DNA of 64,000 nt from Cellulomonas marina (GTDB taxonomy: Bacteria > Actinomycetota > Actinomycetes > Actinomycetales > Cellulomonadaceae): positions 17,588-81,587 of the forward strand of contig NZ_FOKA01000016.1 in NCBI RefSeq assembly GCF_900111925.1, written 5' to 3'. Below are positions 53,671-61,890 of this stretch, one piece after another. Below the pieces are notes generated by a model, which ran no database searches, was not told the origin of the DNA, and was given only the letters and a program-made list of their open reading frames with translations. How positions within the stretch are numbered: position 1 is the stretch's first letter; each line of letters opens with the position of its first letter. Both the position numbers and the translations under genes were made by a program.

Positions 53671-53704
53671 AGGAGGCCCCGGACCGCACGGTCCGGGGCC
53701 TCCT
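53671..53704. terminator. Bidirectional terminator after pknB
   Basis: Perfect 15-base stem AGGAGGCCCCGGACC / GGTCCGGGGCCTCCT with loop GCAC, between the convergent stops of pknB and the pabA-type gene. Confidence 0.82.
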
Positions 53705-53738
53705 GCGCGCTGCCGCCCGACGACGGGTCGGCGACCGC

Positions 53739-54362
53739 CTACAGACGCACGAGCGGGTGCAGGCCCTCGGCGCGCTCGACGGCGTCGCGGCTGCCGCAGA
53801 CCCCGAGCCAGTTGGCCAGCAGGCGGTGGCCGCCCTCGGTCAGCACGGACTCGGGGTGGAACTGCACGCCGTGCAGCGGGAGCTCCCGGTGCTGCAGCCC
53901 CATGATGATGCCGTTGGCCCGCGCGGTGACCTCGAGCTCGTCGGGCACGGTGCCGTCCACGACGGCGAGCGAGTGGTACCGCGTGGCGGTGAACGGCGTG
54001 GGCAGCCCGGCGAGCACGCCGGCCCCCGCGTGCTCGACCCGGCTCGTCTTGCCGTGCATGAGCTCCGGCGCGTGCGTGACCGTCCCGCCGAAGGCTTCGC
54101 CGAGGGCCTGGTGGCCGAGGCAGACCCCCAGCATCGGCGTCGCACGCTCGGCGCAGTCCCGGATCACCTGCAGGCTCTGGCCGGCCTCCTGCGGGTTGCC
54201 CGGTCCGGGCGAGACGAGCACGCCGTCGAACGCCGCGCGGTCCTCGACCGGCGGCACCGCGTCGTTGCGCACGACGACGGTCTCGGCGCCGAGCTGCTGC
54301 AGGTAGCCGACGATCGTGTAGACGAAGGAGTCGTAGTTGTCGACCACGAGGATCTTGGTCAT
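53739..54362 (-). CDS. pabA: Aminodeoxychorismate/anthranilate synthase glutaminase subunit
   Basis: Class I glutamine amidotransferase that supplies ammonia for p-aminobenzoate or anthranilate synthesis, 207 residues starting MTKILVVDNYDSFVYTIV. Catalytic Cys in MLGVCLGHQALGEAFGG and the His-Glu pair in GVQFHPESVLTEGG are intact; VSPGPGNPQEAG is also typical. Mycobacteria have a gene at this place annotated trpG or pabA; no synthase large subunit is adjacent, so its partner is encoded elsewhere and may be shared. Confidence 0.92.
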   Translation of the reverse strand: MTKILVVDNYDSFVYTIVGYLQQLGAETVVVRNDAVPPVEDRAAFDGVLVSPGPGNPQEAGQSLQVIRDCAERATPMLGVCLGHQALGEAFGGTVTHAPELMHGKTSRVEHAGAGVLAGLPTPFTATRYHSLAVVDGTVPDELEVTARANGIIMGLQHRELPLHGVQFHPESVLTEGGHRLLANWLGVCGSRDAVERAEGLHPLVRL

Positions 54363-54520
54363 GGCTCACCCACCGTGGTGTCGTTGAAGGGCATGAGGGG
54401 CGCGACCGCGGGGAATACCCACGTGAACAGCGCGGCCAGCACGGCCGCCGCGAGGACCAGCAGCAGCAGCGCGCGCACGACCACGGGCCCCGGCAGGTGA
54501 CGCCACAGCCATCCGTACAC
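54359..54520 (-). CDS. Short single-pass membrane protein
   Basis: A 53-residue protein: VYGWLWRHLPGPVVVRALLLLV then a hydrophobic stretch to about residue 37 and a short tail PLMPFNDTTVGEP. The GTG at 54518-54520 is chosen because GGAGG ends eight bases upstream; two further in-frame GTG codons overlap that ribosome site and are less likely. The stop overlaps the pabA-type start (ATGA). Short membrane proteins occur at this place in many actinobacterial genomes beside the sortase gene. Function is unknown. Confidence 0.7.
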   Translation of the reverse strand: MYGWLWRHLPGPVVVRALLLLVLAAAVLAALFTWVFPAVAPLMPFNDTTVGEP

Positions 54521-54675
54521 GTCCACCACCTCCCCGCCTGTCCCGTGCTCGTCGCCGTGCTCGTCGCCGTGCTCGTCCCCGTGCCCGTCCCCGTGCACCT
54601 CCGCGCGGATCCCCGCGCGCCGTCCCCCATGATGCCTGGCCTGTCCGTGCCAGGGCACCACGCCGGCACGGGGCA

Positions 54676-55497
54676 TCAGGCGCCGGGCAGCAGCTCGGCC
54701 GGTGTCCCGTCCGCGACGGGCGCCCAGTGGTCGAGCACGCCGTGCACGACGTAGCGCTCGCGAGCGGAGTACATGGGGTGGCACGTCGTCAGCGTGATGG
54801 TCCGCTCGGTCGGCTCCGCCGACGGGTCCCCCGGCACCGGCGCGATGACGTCGACGTCCGCCGGCGTCACCACGTCCCACGAGGTGACGCGGTACACGTA
54901 CCAGGTGTCGTCGGTCCGCACGACGAGGGGGTCGCCGACGCCCAGCTCCTCGATGCGGTGGAACGGCTTGGCGTAGGTGGTCCGGTGCGCCGCCACGGCG
55001 AAGTTCCCGACGCCGCCCGGCATGGCCGTGCCCTCGTAGTGCCCGATGCCGAGCACGTCGAGCACCGTCTCCCGGTCGGTGCCCTGGCTCACGGGCCGCT
55101 CGGGCTCGCCGGCCCACCGCGGCACCTGCAGCGTGGCGAAGGTCGTCGCGTGGGCGGGCTCCTCGTCGACGGGCGGCTCGTCGTACCGCGGCGGCGCCAC
55201 CACCGGCGCGGGCGCGGGCGCCGCGCCCTCCTCGTCGCCGGTGCCGTCGGCCGGGGCCGTGGTCGGCGGCTCCTCCCGCTCCAGGCCCGCGACGACGGAC
55301 GCCTGCTCGCGGTTGCCGACCACGTCCGTCCACCACAGCTGCCACGCCAGGAAGGCCAGCAGCAGCACACCGGCGGTGATGAGCAGCTCGCCGAGCACCC
55401 CCACGGCACCCCAGGCCGCCCCGGCCGCCCGACCTCCGCGACGCGGCGTCACGGGGACCGCCGGTCCCGTCGCCGTGGTCGCCGTCGCGCCCGTCAC
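54676..55497 (-). CDS. srtE: Class E sortase
   Basis: Membrane transpeptidase that anchors secreted proteins to peptidoglycan, 273 residues; GTG start overlaps the DUF881 stop (GTGA). One membrane helix near residues 32-54 (LLITAGVLLLAFLAWQLWW), a Pro/Glu/Ala linker, then the sortase barrel: AVAAHRTTYAKPFHRI (catalytic His), TLTTCHPMYSARERYVV (catalytic Cys and Arg). Class E enzymes of high-GC actinobacteria recognise LAxTG motifs. No LAxTG substrate is seen in this window. Confidence 0.92.
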   Translation of the reverse strand: MTGATATTATGPAVPVTPRRGGRAAGAAWGAVGVLGELLITAGVLLLAFLAWQLWWTDVVGNREQASVVAGLEREEPPTTAPADGTGDEEGAAPAPAPVVAPPRYDEPPVDEEPAHATTFATLQVPRWAGEPERPVSQGTDRETVLDVLGIGHYEGTAMPGGVGNFAVAAHRTTYAKPFHRIEELGVGDPLVVRTDDTWYVYRVTSWDVVTPADVDVIAPVPGDPSAEPTERTITLTTCHPMYSARERYVVHGVLDHWAPVADGTPAELLPGA

Positions 55498-56234
55498 GGC
55501 GCCACCGCGAGCGCGTCGACGTCGTCGGGCACGCGCGCGGTGCCTAGGTCCGTTACGCCCGTGTAGGCGGGCAGCCGCAGCCGGTCCTCCGCCGCCACGG
55601 ACCAGCCGAGCCCGTACTCGTCGACCGCCTCCTGGTAGAGGCGGACCTCCCGCGAGCGCCCGAGCGCGGCCCGCAGCGACTCCGGGTCCCCCACGGCCTG
55701 CACGGTGTAGGGCGGGGAGAACACGCGCCCGTGCAGGCGCAGGACGTTCCCGACGCACTCGAAGGCCGTGGTCGAGACGACGCGCTGGCCCATGAGCGTC
55801 ATCGCCTCGGCCCCGCCGGCCCAGAGCGCGTTGATGACGGCCTGGAGGTCCTGCTGGTGCACGACGAGGATGTCCGCGTCGACGCCGGGCTGGTCCGGCG
55901 GTGCGTCGTCGAGCTGGACCGTCAGCCCCGGGCCCGACACGGGCACGGTGCCGCCCGCGACGAGCAGGGCGGGCGCCGGGGTGGGTGCCGGCGCCCCCTC
56001 GGCCGCCGCGATGCCCTCGCTCAGGGCGTCGACCTCCGCGCGCAGCGCGTCGACACGGCCCGCGAGCCCCGTGACCCGGTCGGACTCCGCCTCGAGCAGC
56101 CCCGCGAGGTCCTGCGGCTGCCGGGTGGCGGAGCCGTCCGCGACCCGGGCGTTGGCGGCGAACAGCACCGCGCTGAGCGCCGCGACGACCCCGATGGACA
56201 GCGCGGGGCGCAGGCGGCGCGGCGACGTGGTCAC
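55494..56234 (-). CDS. DUF881 family membrane protein
   Basis: A 246-residue protein with an N-terminal anchor (LSIGVVAALSAVLFAANA), a coiled-coil segment (about 45-80, LLEAESDRVTGLAGRVDALRAEVDAL in heptads) and a C-terminal DUF881 domain: VSGPGLTVQLDDAP, VVHQQDLQAVINALWAGGAEAMTLMGQRV, IDG-like stretch and SPPYTVQAVGDPESL. The family resembles YlxW/X-type division-associated proteins. Between sortase E and crgA in many actinobacteria; function unknown. Confidence 0.88.
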   Translation of the reverse strand: MTTSPRRLRPALSIGVVAALSAVLFAANARVADGSATRQPQDLAGLLEAESDRVTGLAGRVDALRAEVDALSEGIAAAEGAPAPTPAPALLVAGGTVPVSGPGLTVQLDDAPPDQPGVDADILVVHQQDLQAVINALWAGGAEAMTLMGQRVVSTTAFECVGNVLRLHGRVFSPPYTVQAVGDPESLRAALGRSREVRLYQEAVDEYGLGWSVAAEDRLRLPAYTGVTDLGTARVPDDVDALAVAP

Positions 56235-56349
56235 GGAGGCCTCCTCCCCGGGGGCAGCGGCGGGCCCGCACTACGCTAGGTCAGAGCAGGCCGGCGCGGG
56301 TCCACCACCCACATCGGCGCCCGCCACCCGCCGAACGAGGAGTGCGTCC

Positions 56350-56601
56350 GTGCCCGAGTCGAGGTCCCGCAAGAAGCCGGCCTTCACGCCGCCGCCCACC
56401 GGCACGACGGCGGCCCGCAAGCCCAACCCCGCCTGGTGGGTGCCCGTGATGCTCGGGCTCATGCTCGTCGGGCTCGTATGGGTGGTGACGACCTACCTGT
56501 CGAACTCCCAGTACCCGATCCCGTCGATCGGCCGCTGGAACCTCGGGGTGGGCTTCGCGATCATGCTGGTCGGCTTCGGGATGACGACGCGCTGGCGCTG
56601 A
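56350..56601 (+). CDS. crgA: Cell division protein CrgA
   Basis: Small septum protein of actinobacteria that interacts with FtsZ, FtsQ and PBPs. GTG start at 56350, 83 residues: basic N-terminus PESRSRKKPAFTPPP, two membrane helices (WVPVMLGLMLVGLVWVVTTYL and FAIMLVGFGMTT) joined by SNSQYPIPSIGRWNLGVG. The N-P-x-W-W segment (KPNPAWWVPVM) is diagnostic. It is divergent from the DUF881-sortase operon with 115 bases between starts. Confidence 0.94.
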   Translation: MPESRSRKKPAFTPPPTGTTAARKPNPAWWVPVMLGLMLVGLVWVVTTYLSNSQYPIPSIGRWNLGVGFAIMLVGFGMTTRWR

Positions 56602-56622
56602 CCGCCCGCCTGGCGCGGCACG

Positions 56623-56720
56623 AATGACACCGGTGTCGTTCTCCCCAGCGGTGGACATGCCTGTGGAAATCACACCGGTGTCATTCGTCCCCAGCGGTGG
56701 ACCGCCCTGTGGACGACCCG
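56623..56720. repeat. Two direct repeats each holding a palindrome, between crgA and rhomboid
   Basis: AATGACACCGGTGTCGTT (56623-56640) and AATCACACCGGTGTCATT (56668-56685) are near-identical palindromes repeated 45 bases apart. Each is followed by a matching tail, CCCCAGCGGTGGAC then CTGTGGA. The core ACACCGGTGT is a perfect palindrome in both. A further CTGTGGACGA occurs at 56707 and again at 56725. Because both flanking genes point inward, this is not a normal promoter position. Confidence 0.75.
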
Positions 56721-56770
56721 GAGGGCTGTGGACGACGAGGCGTCTGTCGCCGCAGGGGTCGCACGCGACG

Positions 56771-57679
56771 TCAGACGAGGCCGACCGCCGCGTAGGTGAC
56801 GACGGCCGCCACGACCAGGACCACGAGCGTCCCGACGCCGGTGGCCACCGCGACGGCCCGTCGTCGGGCGCGGGGCGCGTACGCCAGCGCGGCGCCGACC
56901 GCCGCGCCCGTGACGAGCCCGCCGAGGTGCCCCTGCCAGGAGATGCTCGGCACGACGAACCCGAGCACGAGGTTCACGACGAGGACGCCGACGATGCCGC
57001 GCGCCGACCGGCCCAGCCTGCGCAGCACCACGAGCACCGCGCCGAACAGCCCGAACACCGCCCCCGACGCGCCCACCACCGGCGTGAACCAGGAGTCGGT
57101 GGGGGTCGCGAGCAGCAGCACCGCGACGGACGAGCCGACCGCGCTCAGGCCGTAGAGCAGCAGGTAGCGCGCGCGCCCGAGCGACTGCTCGAGGAACGGC
57201 CCCACCGCCCAGAGCGCCACCATGTTGAACGCCAGGTGCAGGATGCTCGTCGGCGAGTGCAGGAAGGCGGCGGTGAGGAACCGCCAGGGCTCCGCGGCGC
57301 CGACCACCGGTGCGAAGGCCCACCGCCCCGTCCACCCGGGCACGAGCCACTGCAGCCCGTACGAGCCCACGCACAGGGCGATGAGCACGAGCGTCACCAC
57401 CGGCCGCCCGTCGCGCAGCCGGCCGCCGAAGGCCGTCCGCACCTGGGGTGCCGTCCGCGCGGCCTGCGCGACGCAGTCCACGCACTGGATCCCGACCGCC
57501 GCCGGGCGCTGGCAGTCCGGGCACGTCGGGCGGCCGCAGCGCTGGCAGCGGACGTACGAGACGCGGTCGGGGTGGCGGGGGCAGACCGGGACCGCGGCCG
57601 GGCCCCCCGCCGCCGGGCCGGGGTCGACCGGCGGCCCCGGCGGCGGGGGTGGGGCGGGGGGCGGCGGCACGTGCGTCAC
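56771..57679 (-). CDS. Rhomboid-family intramembrane serine protease with N-terminal zinc finger
   Basis: Cleaves transmembrane substrates within the membrane, 302 residues. Pro-rich start, then a zinc-ribbon/B-box-like motif (CPRHPDRVSYVRCQRCGRPTCPDCQRP, Cys/His spacing preserved) at about 32-75. The rhomboid core follows with six or seven membrane helices: AAFLHSPTSILHLAFNMVALW, nucleophile motif VGASGAVFGLFG and catalytic His in SWQGHLGGLVTG. The standard actinobacterial neighbour of ppiA and crgA. Start: ATG-equivalent at 57679. Confidence 0.93.
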   Translation of the reverse strand: MTHVPPPPAPPPPPGPPVDPGPAAGGPAAVPVCPRHPDRVSYVRCQRCGRPTCPDCQRPAAVGIQCVDCVAQAARTAPQVRTAFGGRLRDGRPVVTLVLIALCVGSYGLQWLVPGWTGRWAFAPVVGAAEPWRFLTAAFLHSPTSILHLAFNMVALWAVGPFLEQSLGRARYLLLYGLSAVGSSVAVLLLATPTDSWFTPVVGASGAVFGLFGAVLVVLRRLGRSARGIVGVLVVNLVLGFVVPSISWQGHLGGLVTGAAVGAALAYAPRARRRAVAVATGVGTLVVLVVAAVVTYAAVGLV

Positions 57680-57716
57680 GGGCGGCGGTCCGTCCCCGAC
57701 CCGGCCGCGGCGGTGC

Positions 57717-58256
57717 TCAGGACTCGACGTCGACCGACGTCAGCACGACGTCGGTGACGGGCCGGTCCCCGGGACGCGTCGGCGTGGCGGCGATGGCGTC
57801 GACGACCTTCTTGCTCTCCTCGTCGGCGACCTTGCCGAAGATGGTGTGCTTGCCGTTGAGCCAGCCCGTGGCGGCGACGGTGATGAAGAACTGCGAGCCG
57901 TTGGTGCCGGCGGGGCGGCCGGTGACCGGGTGCGGGCGCTTGCCGGCGTTGGCCATGGCGAGCAGGTAGGGCTGGTCGAACTGCAGCTCGGGGTGGATCT
58001 CGTCGTCGAACTGGTAGCCGGGGCCACCGGTGCCGGTGCCGAGGGGGTCGCCGCCCTGGATCATGAAGTTCGGGATGACGCGGTGGAACACGACGTCGCT
58101 GTACAGCGCGTCCGTCCGCTTCTCGCGCGTGCGGGGGTCGGTCCACTCCTGGGTGCCGGTGGCCAGGCCGACGAAGTTCTGGACGGTCTTCGGCGCGTGG
58201 TTCTCGAACAGCTCGACGCGGATGTCGCCGGCGGACGTGTGCAGGGTCGCGAACAT
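57717..58256 (-). CDS. ppiA: Peptidyl-prolyl cis-trans isomerase, cyclophilin type
   Basis: Protein-folding catalyst of 179 residues, ATG at 58254-58256. Cyclophilin motifs: VELFENHAPKTVQNFVGLA, DVVFHRVIPNFMIQGGDP (catalytic Arg), GYQFDDE, LLAMANAGKRP and NGSQFFITVAAT, HTIFGKV. No signal peptide, so cytosolic. It lies upstream of the rhomboid gene on the same strand, 37 bases apart, as in mycobacteria. Confidence 0.95.
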   Translation of the reverse strand: MFATLHTSAGDIRVELFENHAPKTVQNFVGLATGTQEWTDPRTREKRTDALYSDVVFHRVIPNFMIQGGDPLGTGTGGPGYQFDDEIHPELQFDQPYLLAMANAGKRPHPVTGRPAGTNGSQFFITVAATGWLNGKHTIFGKVADEESKKVVDAIAATPTRPGDRPVTDVVLTSVDVES

Positions 58257-58446
58257 GGGTCCATCCTGGCACGCAGGGCCTCGCGCGCAGGATCTGGAGG
58301 GGCCGAGGGGAGGCGCGCGCGAGGGGTGACCAGGGCGGCGGCGGTGCGGGGGACGCACAGGTGGCTCGTCGCCCGGAACCGCTGCGCGCGTGCGCCGTCG
58401 GTGGCAGAGTGAGTGGCCACGCCACGACCGCCACCGGAGGCAGACC

Positions 58447-59538
58447 ATGAGCTTCAGCATCCGCCGTCCCCCCGTCGAGCTGGACAGCGAGCTGATCAAG
58501 CAGCGGGCCGCAGGCCTGTCGGCCACCGCGGCCGACGCGATCAAGCACAGCAGGGCCACCGCCGCCGTCGCCGCCACCACGGCCGGCGTCGGTGCCGCCG
58601 AGGCGCTCAAGCAGAGCAAGGTCGCCGCCGAGAAGGCGGCCCTGTACGCCACCGAGGCCAAGGACTACGCCGCGCCGAAGGTCGAGGCGCTCGTCGAGTG
58701 GCTCGCCCCGCGCATCGAGACGGTCTACAAGGAGAGCGTCAAGGCCGCCGCGCCCCGCGTGGAGAAGGCCGCCGAGCGGGCGACCCCCGCCATCGGCACC
58801 GCGCACGACAAGCTCGTCGCGGACCTGCTGCCCAAGCTCGTCGCCGCGCTCAACGAGGCGGCGGAGAAGGCCGGGGCCGCCGCGACCGCCGCCGTCGACG
58901 CGGCGGCCGAGCGCGCGGAGTCGAGCCGGGCCGCCGTGCAGGCCGCCGCGGCCACCGCCGCCGGTACCGCGGTCGTGCAGCAGAAGAAGGGCGGCGCCGG
59001 CAAGGTCTTCTGGGTCGTCGCCGCCGTCGCCGGCACGGGCGCCGCCGCCTACGCCTACGTGCGCAGCCGCTCCGCGGGCGACCCGTGGGCCGAGCCGTGG
59101 GAGCCGGCCGAGAAGGCCGACGCCGCCAAGCACCGCGCCGCCGACGCGCAGGACGTGGCCGGTGGCGCCGCCGAGGCGGTGGGCGAGGCCGCCGGCAGCG
59201 CCGTCGCCAAGGGCCGTCAGGCCGCCGGCAAGCTGGCCGAGGTGACCGAGGACCTCGGCGAGAAGGTCCAGGAGGCCCGCAAGGACCTGGCCGAGAAGGT
59301 CGCCGACGTGGCCGGCTCCGCCAAGGAGGCCACGAAGAAGGCCGGCCGCCGCTCCTCCGGCGGCTCCGCCGGCACCGACGAGGCCGCGGGCAGCGCCGCG
59401 GACGCCGCGGCCGCGGTCCAGACGGAGGACGCGGACGTCGAGACGCCGACCGGTGAGGGCACCGCGGCGGGCACGACCGTGACGGTCGACCCCACGGGCG
59501 CGCTCGAGACCCGCCCGGAGGGCGAGACCAAGGGCTGA
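58447..59538 (+). CDS. Ala-rich helical membrane-anchored protein (DUF5324-like)
   Basis: A 363-residue protein beginning MSFSIRRPPVELDSELIKQ from the ATG at 58447. Residues about 20-170 are long Ala/Lys/Glu helices resembling apolipoprotein- or LEA-like repeats (for example AADAIKHSRATAAVAATTAG). One membrane helix at about 180-200 (KVFWVVAAVAGTGAAAYAYV) separates this from a second, highly charged Ala-rich half. No enzymatic motif is seen. Streptomyces homologues, if DUF5324, are of unknown function, perhaps envelope-associated. A terminator hairpin follows. Confidence 0.7.
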   Translation: MSFSIRRPPVELDSELIKQRAAGLSATAADAIKHSRATAAVAATTAGVGAAEALKQSKVAAEKAALYATEAKDYAAPKVEALVEWLAPRIETVYKESVKAAAPRVEKAAERATPAIGTAHDKLVADLLPKLVAALNEAAEKAGAAATAAVDAAAERAESSRAAVQAAAATAAGTAVVQQKKGGAGKVFWVVAAVAGTGAAAYAYVRSRSAGDPWAEPWEPAEKADAAKHRAADAQDVAGGAAEAVGEAAGSAVAKGRQAAGKLAEVTEDLGEKVQEARKDLAEKVADVAGSAKEATKKAGRRSSGGSAGTDEAAGSAADAAAAVQTEDADVETPTGEGTAAGTTVTVDPTGALETRPEGETKG

Positions 59539-59568
59539 CCCCGGCGCCGCCCGTCGGCACGCCGTCCA

Positions 59569-59604
59569 CGAGACCCCCCTGCCCGCCCGGGCCGGGGGGT
59601 CTCG
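59569..59604 (+). terminator. Terminator after the Ala-rich gene
   Basis: Eleven-base perfect stem CGAGACCCCCC / GGGGGGTCTCG, 14-base loop, 30 bases past the stop. GC-rich with TCTCGTCC following. Confidence 0.7.
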
Positions 59605-59627
59605 TCCGTCCGGCGCGCGGCACTAAC

Positions 59628-59675
59628 GCAGCACCACACGCAGCACCACACGCAGCACCACGCGCGGCACCACCC
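59628..59675. repeat. 12-base tandem repeat upstream of the MFS gene
   Basis: Three to four copies of GCAGCACCACAC (the third ends CACGC, the fourth is GCGGCACCACCC), ending 37 bases before the transporter start. It could modulate the promoter or be a simple slippage repeat. Confidence 0.75.
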
Positions 59676-59712
59676 CTGGGCACCGCCGCCCCGGGGGCCT
59701 AGGGTCTGGCGC

Positions 59713-61176
59713 GTGAGCCGCACGGTGCCGTCGACCGCCACGCCCGCCGCCGTCGCCGGCACGCCGGGTGACCGGCGGCGCATCGCGGCGTGGGCCGCCT
59801 GGGACTGGGGCTCGGCGGCGTTCAACGCCGTCATCACGACGTTCGTCTTCACGCGGTGGATCACGTCCGACGCCTTCGTCGACCCGGCCCTCGTCGCCGA
59901 CGCGGACGCGGAGTCCGCGGCCGGCGTGACGGACGGGCCGGCGCGGGCCGCGGTCCAGGCCGTCCTGGCCGAGCACTCCTCCTGGCTCGGCTGGGGGCTG
60001 ACCGCCGCCGGGGTGCTCATCGCGCTGCTCGCACCCGTGCTGGGCAGCCGCGTCGACCGCACGGGCCGGCGCACCCGCCGCCTGGGCTTGCTCACGGCGG
60101 TGACGGTCCTGCTGTGCTTGTCGCTCGCCGTGGTGCGACCCGACCCGGACGCCCTGGCGACGAACGTCGTCCTCGGCCTGACGATCCTCGCGCTCGCCAA
60201 CATCACCTTCGAGCTCGCGTCGGTGACCTACAACGGCATGATCACCCGGGTCGCGACCCCCGCGACGTACGGGCGGGTCAGCGGGATCGGCTGGGGGGCG
60301 GGCTACCTCGGCGGGATCGTGCTCCTGCTCCTGCTCTTCGTGGGGTTCATCAACCCGGAGGTCGGCTGGTTCGGCGTCACGGGCGAGGACGGGTGGAACA
60401 TCCGCGCGGCCGTCCTCGTGTCGGCCCTGTGGTTCGCGGTGTTCGCCGTCCCGGTGCTGCTCGTCGTGCGCGACGAGCCCCGGACGGGTCCCGCGCCGGA
60501 GCGGCTCGGGCTGCTGGCGTCCTACCGCCGGCTCGCCGCCGACGTCCGGGAGCTGTGGCGGCACGACCGCACCCTGCTCGGCTACCTCGTGGCGAGCGCG
60601 GTGTACCGCGACGGGCTCGCGGGGGTGTTCACGTTCGGCGCCGTCATCGCCTCGGGCACCTTCGGGTTCTCGGCCGGGGAGGTCGTCGTGTTCGCCATCG
60701 CCGCGAACGTCGTGGCCGGCCTCGCGACGTTCGCCGGCGGGACGCTCGACGACCGCGTCGGTCCGCGGGCGGTCGTCGTCGCGTCCCTCGTCGGGCTGCT
60801 CGTCACCGGGCTGGCCCTGTTCTTCCTGCACGACGCCGGACCTGCTGCGTTCTGGGTGGCGGGCCTGCTGCTGTGCGTCTTCGTCGGGCCGGCGCAGTCC
60901 GCGAGCCGGTCCCTGCTGACCCGGCTGGCCCCGCCCGGCCGCACGACCGAGGTCTTCGGGCTGTACGCGACGACGGGCCGGGCCGCGAGCCCCCTGGCGC
61001 CGCTGGCGTTCTCGGTGTGCGTGTCGCTGTCCGGGTCGCAGCACTGGGGCATCCTCGGCCTCATGGCGGTCCTGGTCCTCGGCCTGGCCGCACTCCTGCC
61101 GCTGCGCCTGCGGGACGCGGTGCGCCGCGGCGGGGTCGGTGAGGCCGCGACGCCCGTCGGCGGTGACGGCCGGTGA
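59713..61176 (+). CDS. MFS transporter, Atg22-like (UMF1 family)
   Basis: A 487-residue major-facilitator protein with about twelve membrane segments; GTG start at 59713. Atg22-like features: AAWAAWDWGSAAFNAVITTFVF near the N-terminus, the loop GSRVDRTGRRTRRLG after helix 2, ITFELASVTYNGMI, and VSGIGWGAGYLGGIVLLLLL. DxxGxR-type motif GTLDDRVGPRAVVVASL lies in the second half. Family members in yeast export amino acids from vacuoles; bacterial substrates are unknown. The stop overlaps the GNAT start (GTGA). Confidence 0.88.
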   Translation: MSRTVPSTATPAAVAGTPGDRRRIAAWAAWDWGSAAFNAVITTFVFTRWITSDAFVDPALVADADAESAAGVTDGPARAAVQAVLAEHSSWLGWGLTAAGVLIALLAPVLGSRVDRTGRRTRRLGLLTAVTVLLCLSLAVVRPDPDALATNVVLGLTILALANITFELASVTYNGMITRVATPATYGRVSGIGWGAGYLGGIVLLLLLFVGFINPEVGWFGVTGEDGWNIRAAVLVSALWFAVFAVPVLLVVRDEPRTGPAPERLGLLASYRRLAADVRELWRHDRTLLGYLVASAVYRDGLAGVFTFGAVIASGTFGFSAGEVVVFAIAANVVAGLATFAGGTLDDRVGPRAVVVASLVGLLVTGLALFFLHDAGPAAFWVAGLLLCVFVGPAQSASRSLLTRLAPPGRTTEVFGLYATTGRAASPLAPLAFSVCVSLSGSQHWGILGLMAVLVLGLAALLPLRLRDAVRRGGVGEAATPVGGDGR

Positions 61177-61856
61177 CGGCAGCCATGACCGGCCCGTCGT
61201 GGGCCGCGCTGTGGCCGCCGTCGGCGGTGCGCGTCCGCAGCGGCGACCTCGAGCTGCGCTACCTCGACGACGAGCTGCTCCTCGCCCTCGCGGACCTGGC
61301 GTCCCGCGGCCTGCACGACGAGGACCGCATGCCGTTCCTCCACCCATGGACGCGCGGCACGCCCGCGGAGGTGGCGCGCTCGGTGCTCACCTACCAGTGG
61401 GCGCAGCGGGCGGCGCTCACCCCGTCGCGGTGGTCCCTGGAGCTGGCCGTCCTGCACCAAGGCCGGGCCGTCGGCGTGCAGGCGATGACGACGACCGACT
61501 TCCCCGTGCTGGGCGCCGCCGAGACGGGCTCCTGGCTCGGGCGGGAGCACCAGGGGCGGGGCCTCGGGCGGCAGATGCGCCACCTCGTCCTGCACCTGCT
61601 GTTCGAGGGCCTCGGGGCGCGGACGGCGACGACCTCCGCCCGCGAGGACAACGCGGCGTCGCTCGGCGTCACCCGGGCGCTGGGCTACCGGCCCGACGGG
61701 ACGGCCGACGCGGCGGTCGAGGGGATGCCCGCGCGGATCCTGCGGTTCCGCCTGGACCGGGCCGACTGGGACGGGCGCCCGCCAGCGCTCCGACCGCCGG
61801 TCACCACCGAGGGCCTCGAGGCCCTGCGCGCCTTCCTGCCCGGCCCGACGGCGTGA
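61173..61856 (+). CDS. GNAT-family N-acetyltransferase
   Basis: Acetyl-CoA-dependent transferase of 227 residues, GTG start overlapping the transporter stop. The acetyl-CoA loop is WLGREHQGRGLGRQMRHLV (Q/RxxGxG/A), followed by ARTATTSAREDNAASLGVTRALGY typical of the RimJ/RimL-like subgroup (N-x-x-S-x-x-x-x-x-x-x-L-G-Y). Coupling with the MFS gene suggests modification of a transported compound; this is inference. Confidence 0.88.
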   Translation: MTAAMTGPSWAALWPPSAVRVRSGDLELRYLDDELLLALADLASRGLHDEDRMPFLHPWTRGTPAEVARSVLTYQWAQRAALTPSRWSLELAVLHQGRAVGVQAMTTTDFPVLGAAETGSWLGREHQGRGLGRQMRHLVLHLLFEGLGARTATTSAREDNAASLGVTRALGYRPDGTADAAVEGMPARILRFRLDRADWDGRPPALRPPVTTEGLEALRAFLPGPTA

Positions 61857-61890
61857 GGCGCCCCCCGACCTGGGGCGTTACCGTCCGTGC

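Noticed and set aside
56623..56720. Additional DnaA-box cluster
   Set aside because: CTGTGGA partial matches occur, but no full nine-base box is seen; the palindromes are a different motif.
59628..59675. CRISPR-like array
   Set aside because: The repeats are only 12 bases, contiguous and without spacers; no cas genes occur in the window.
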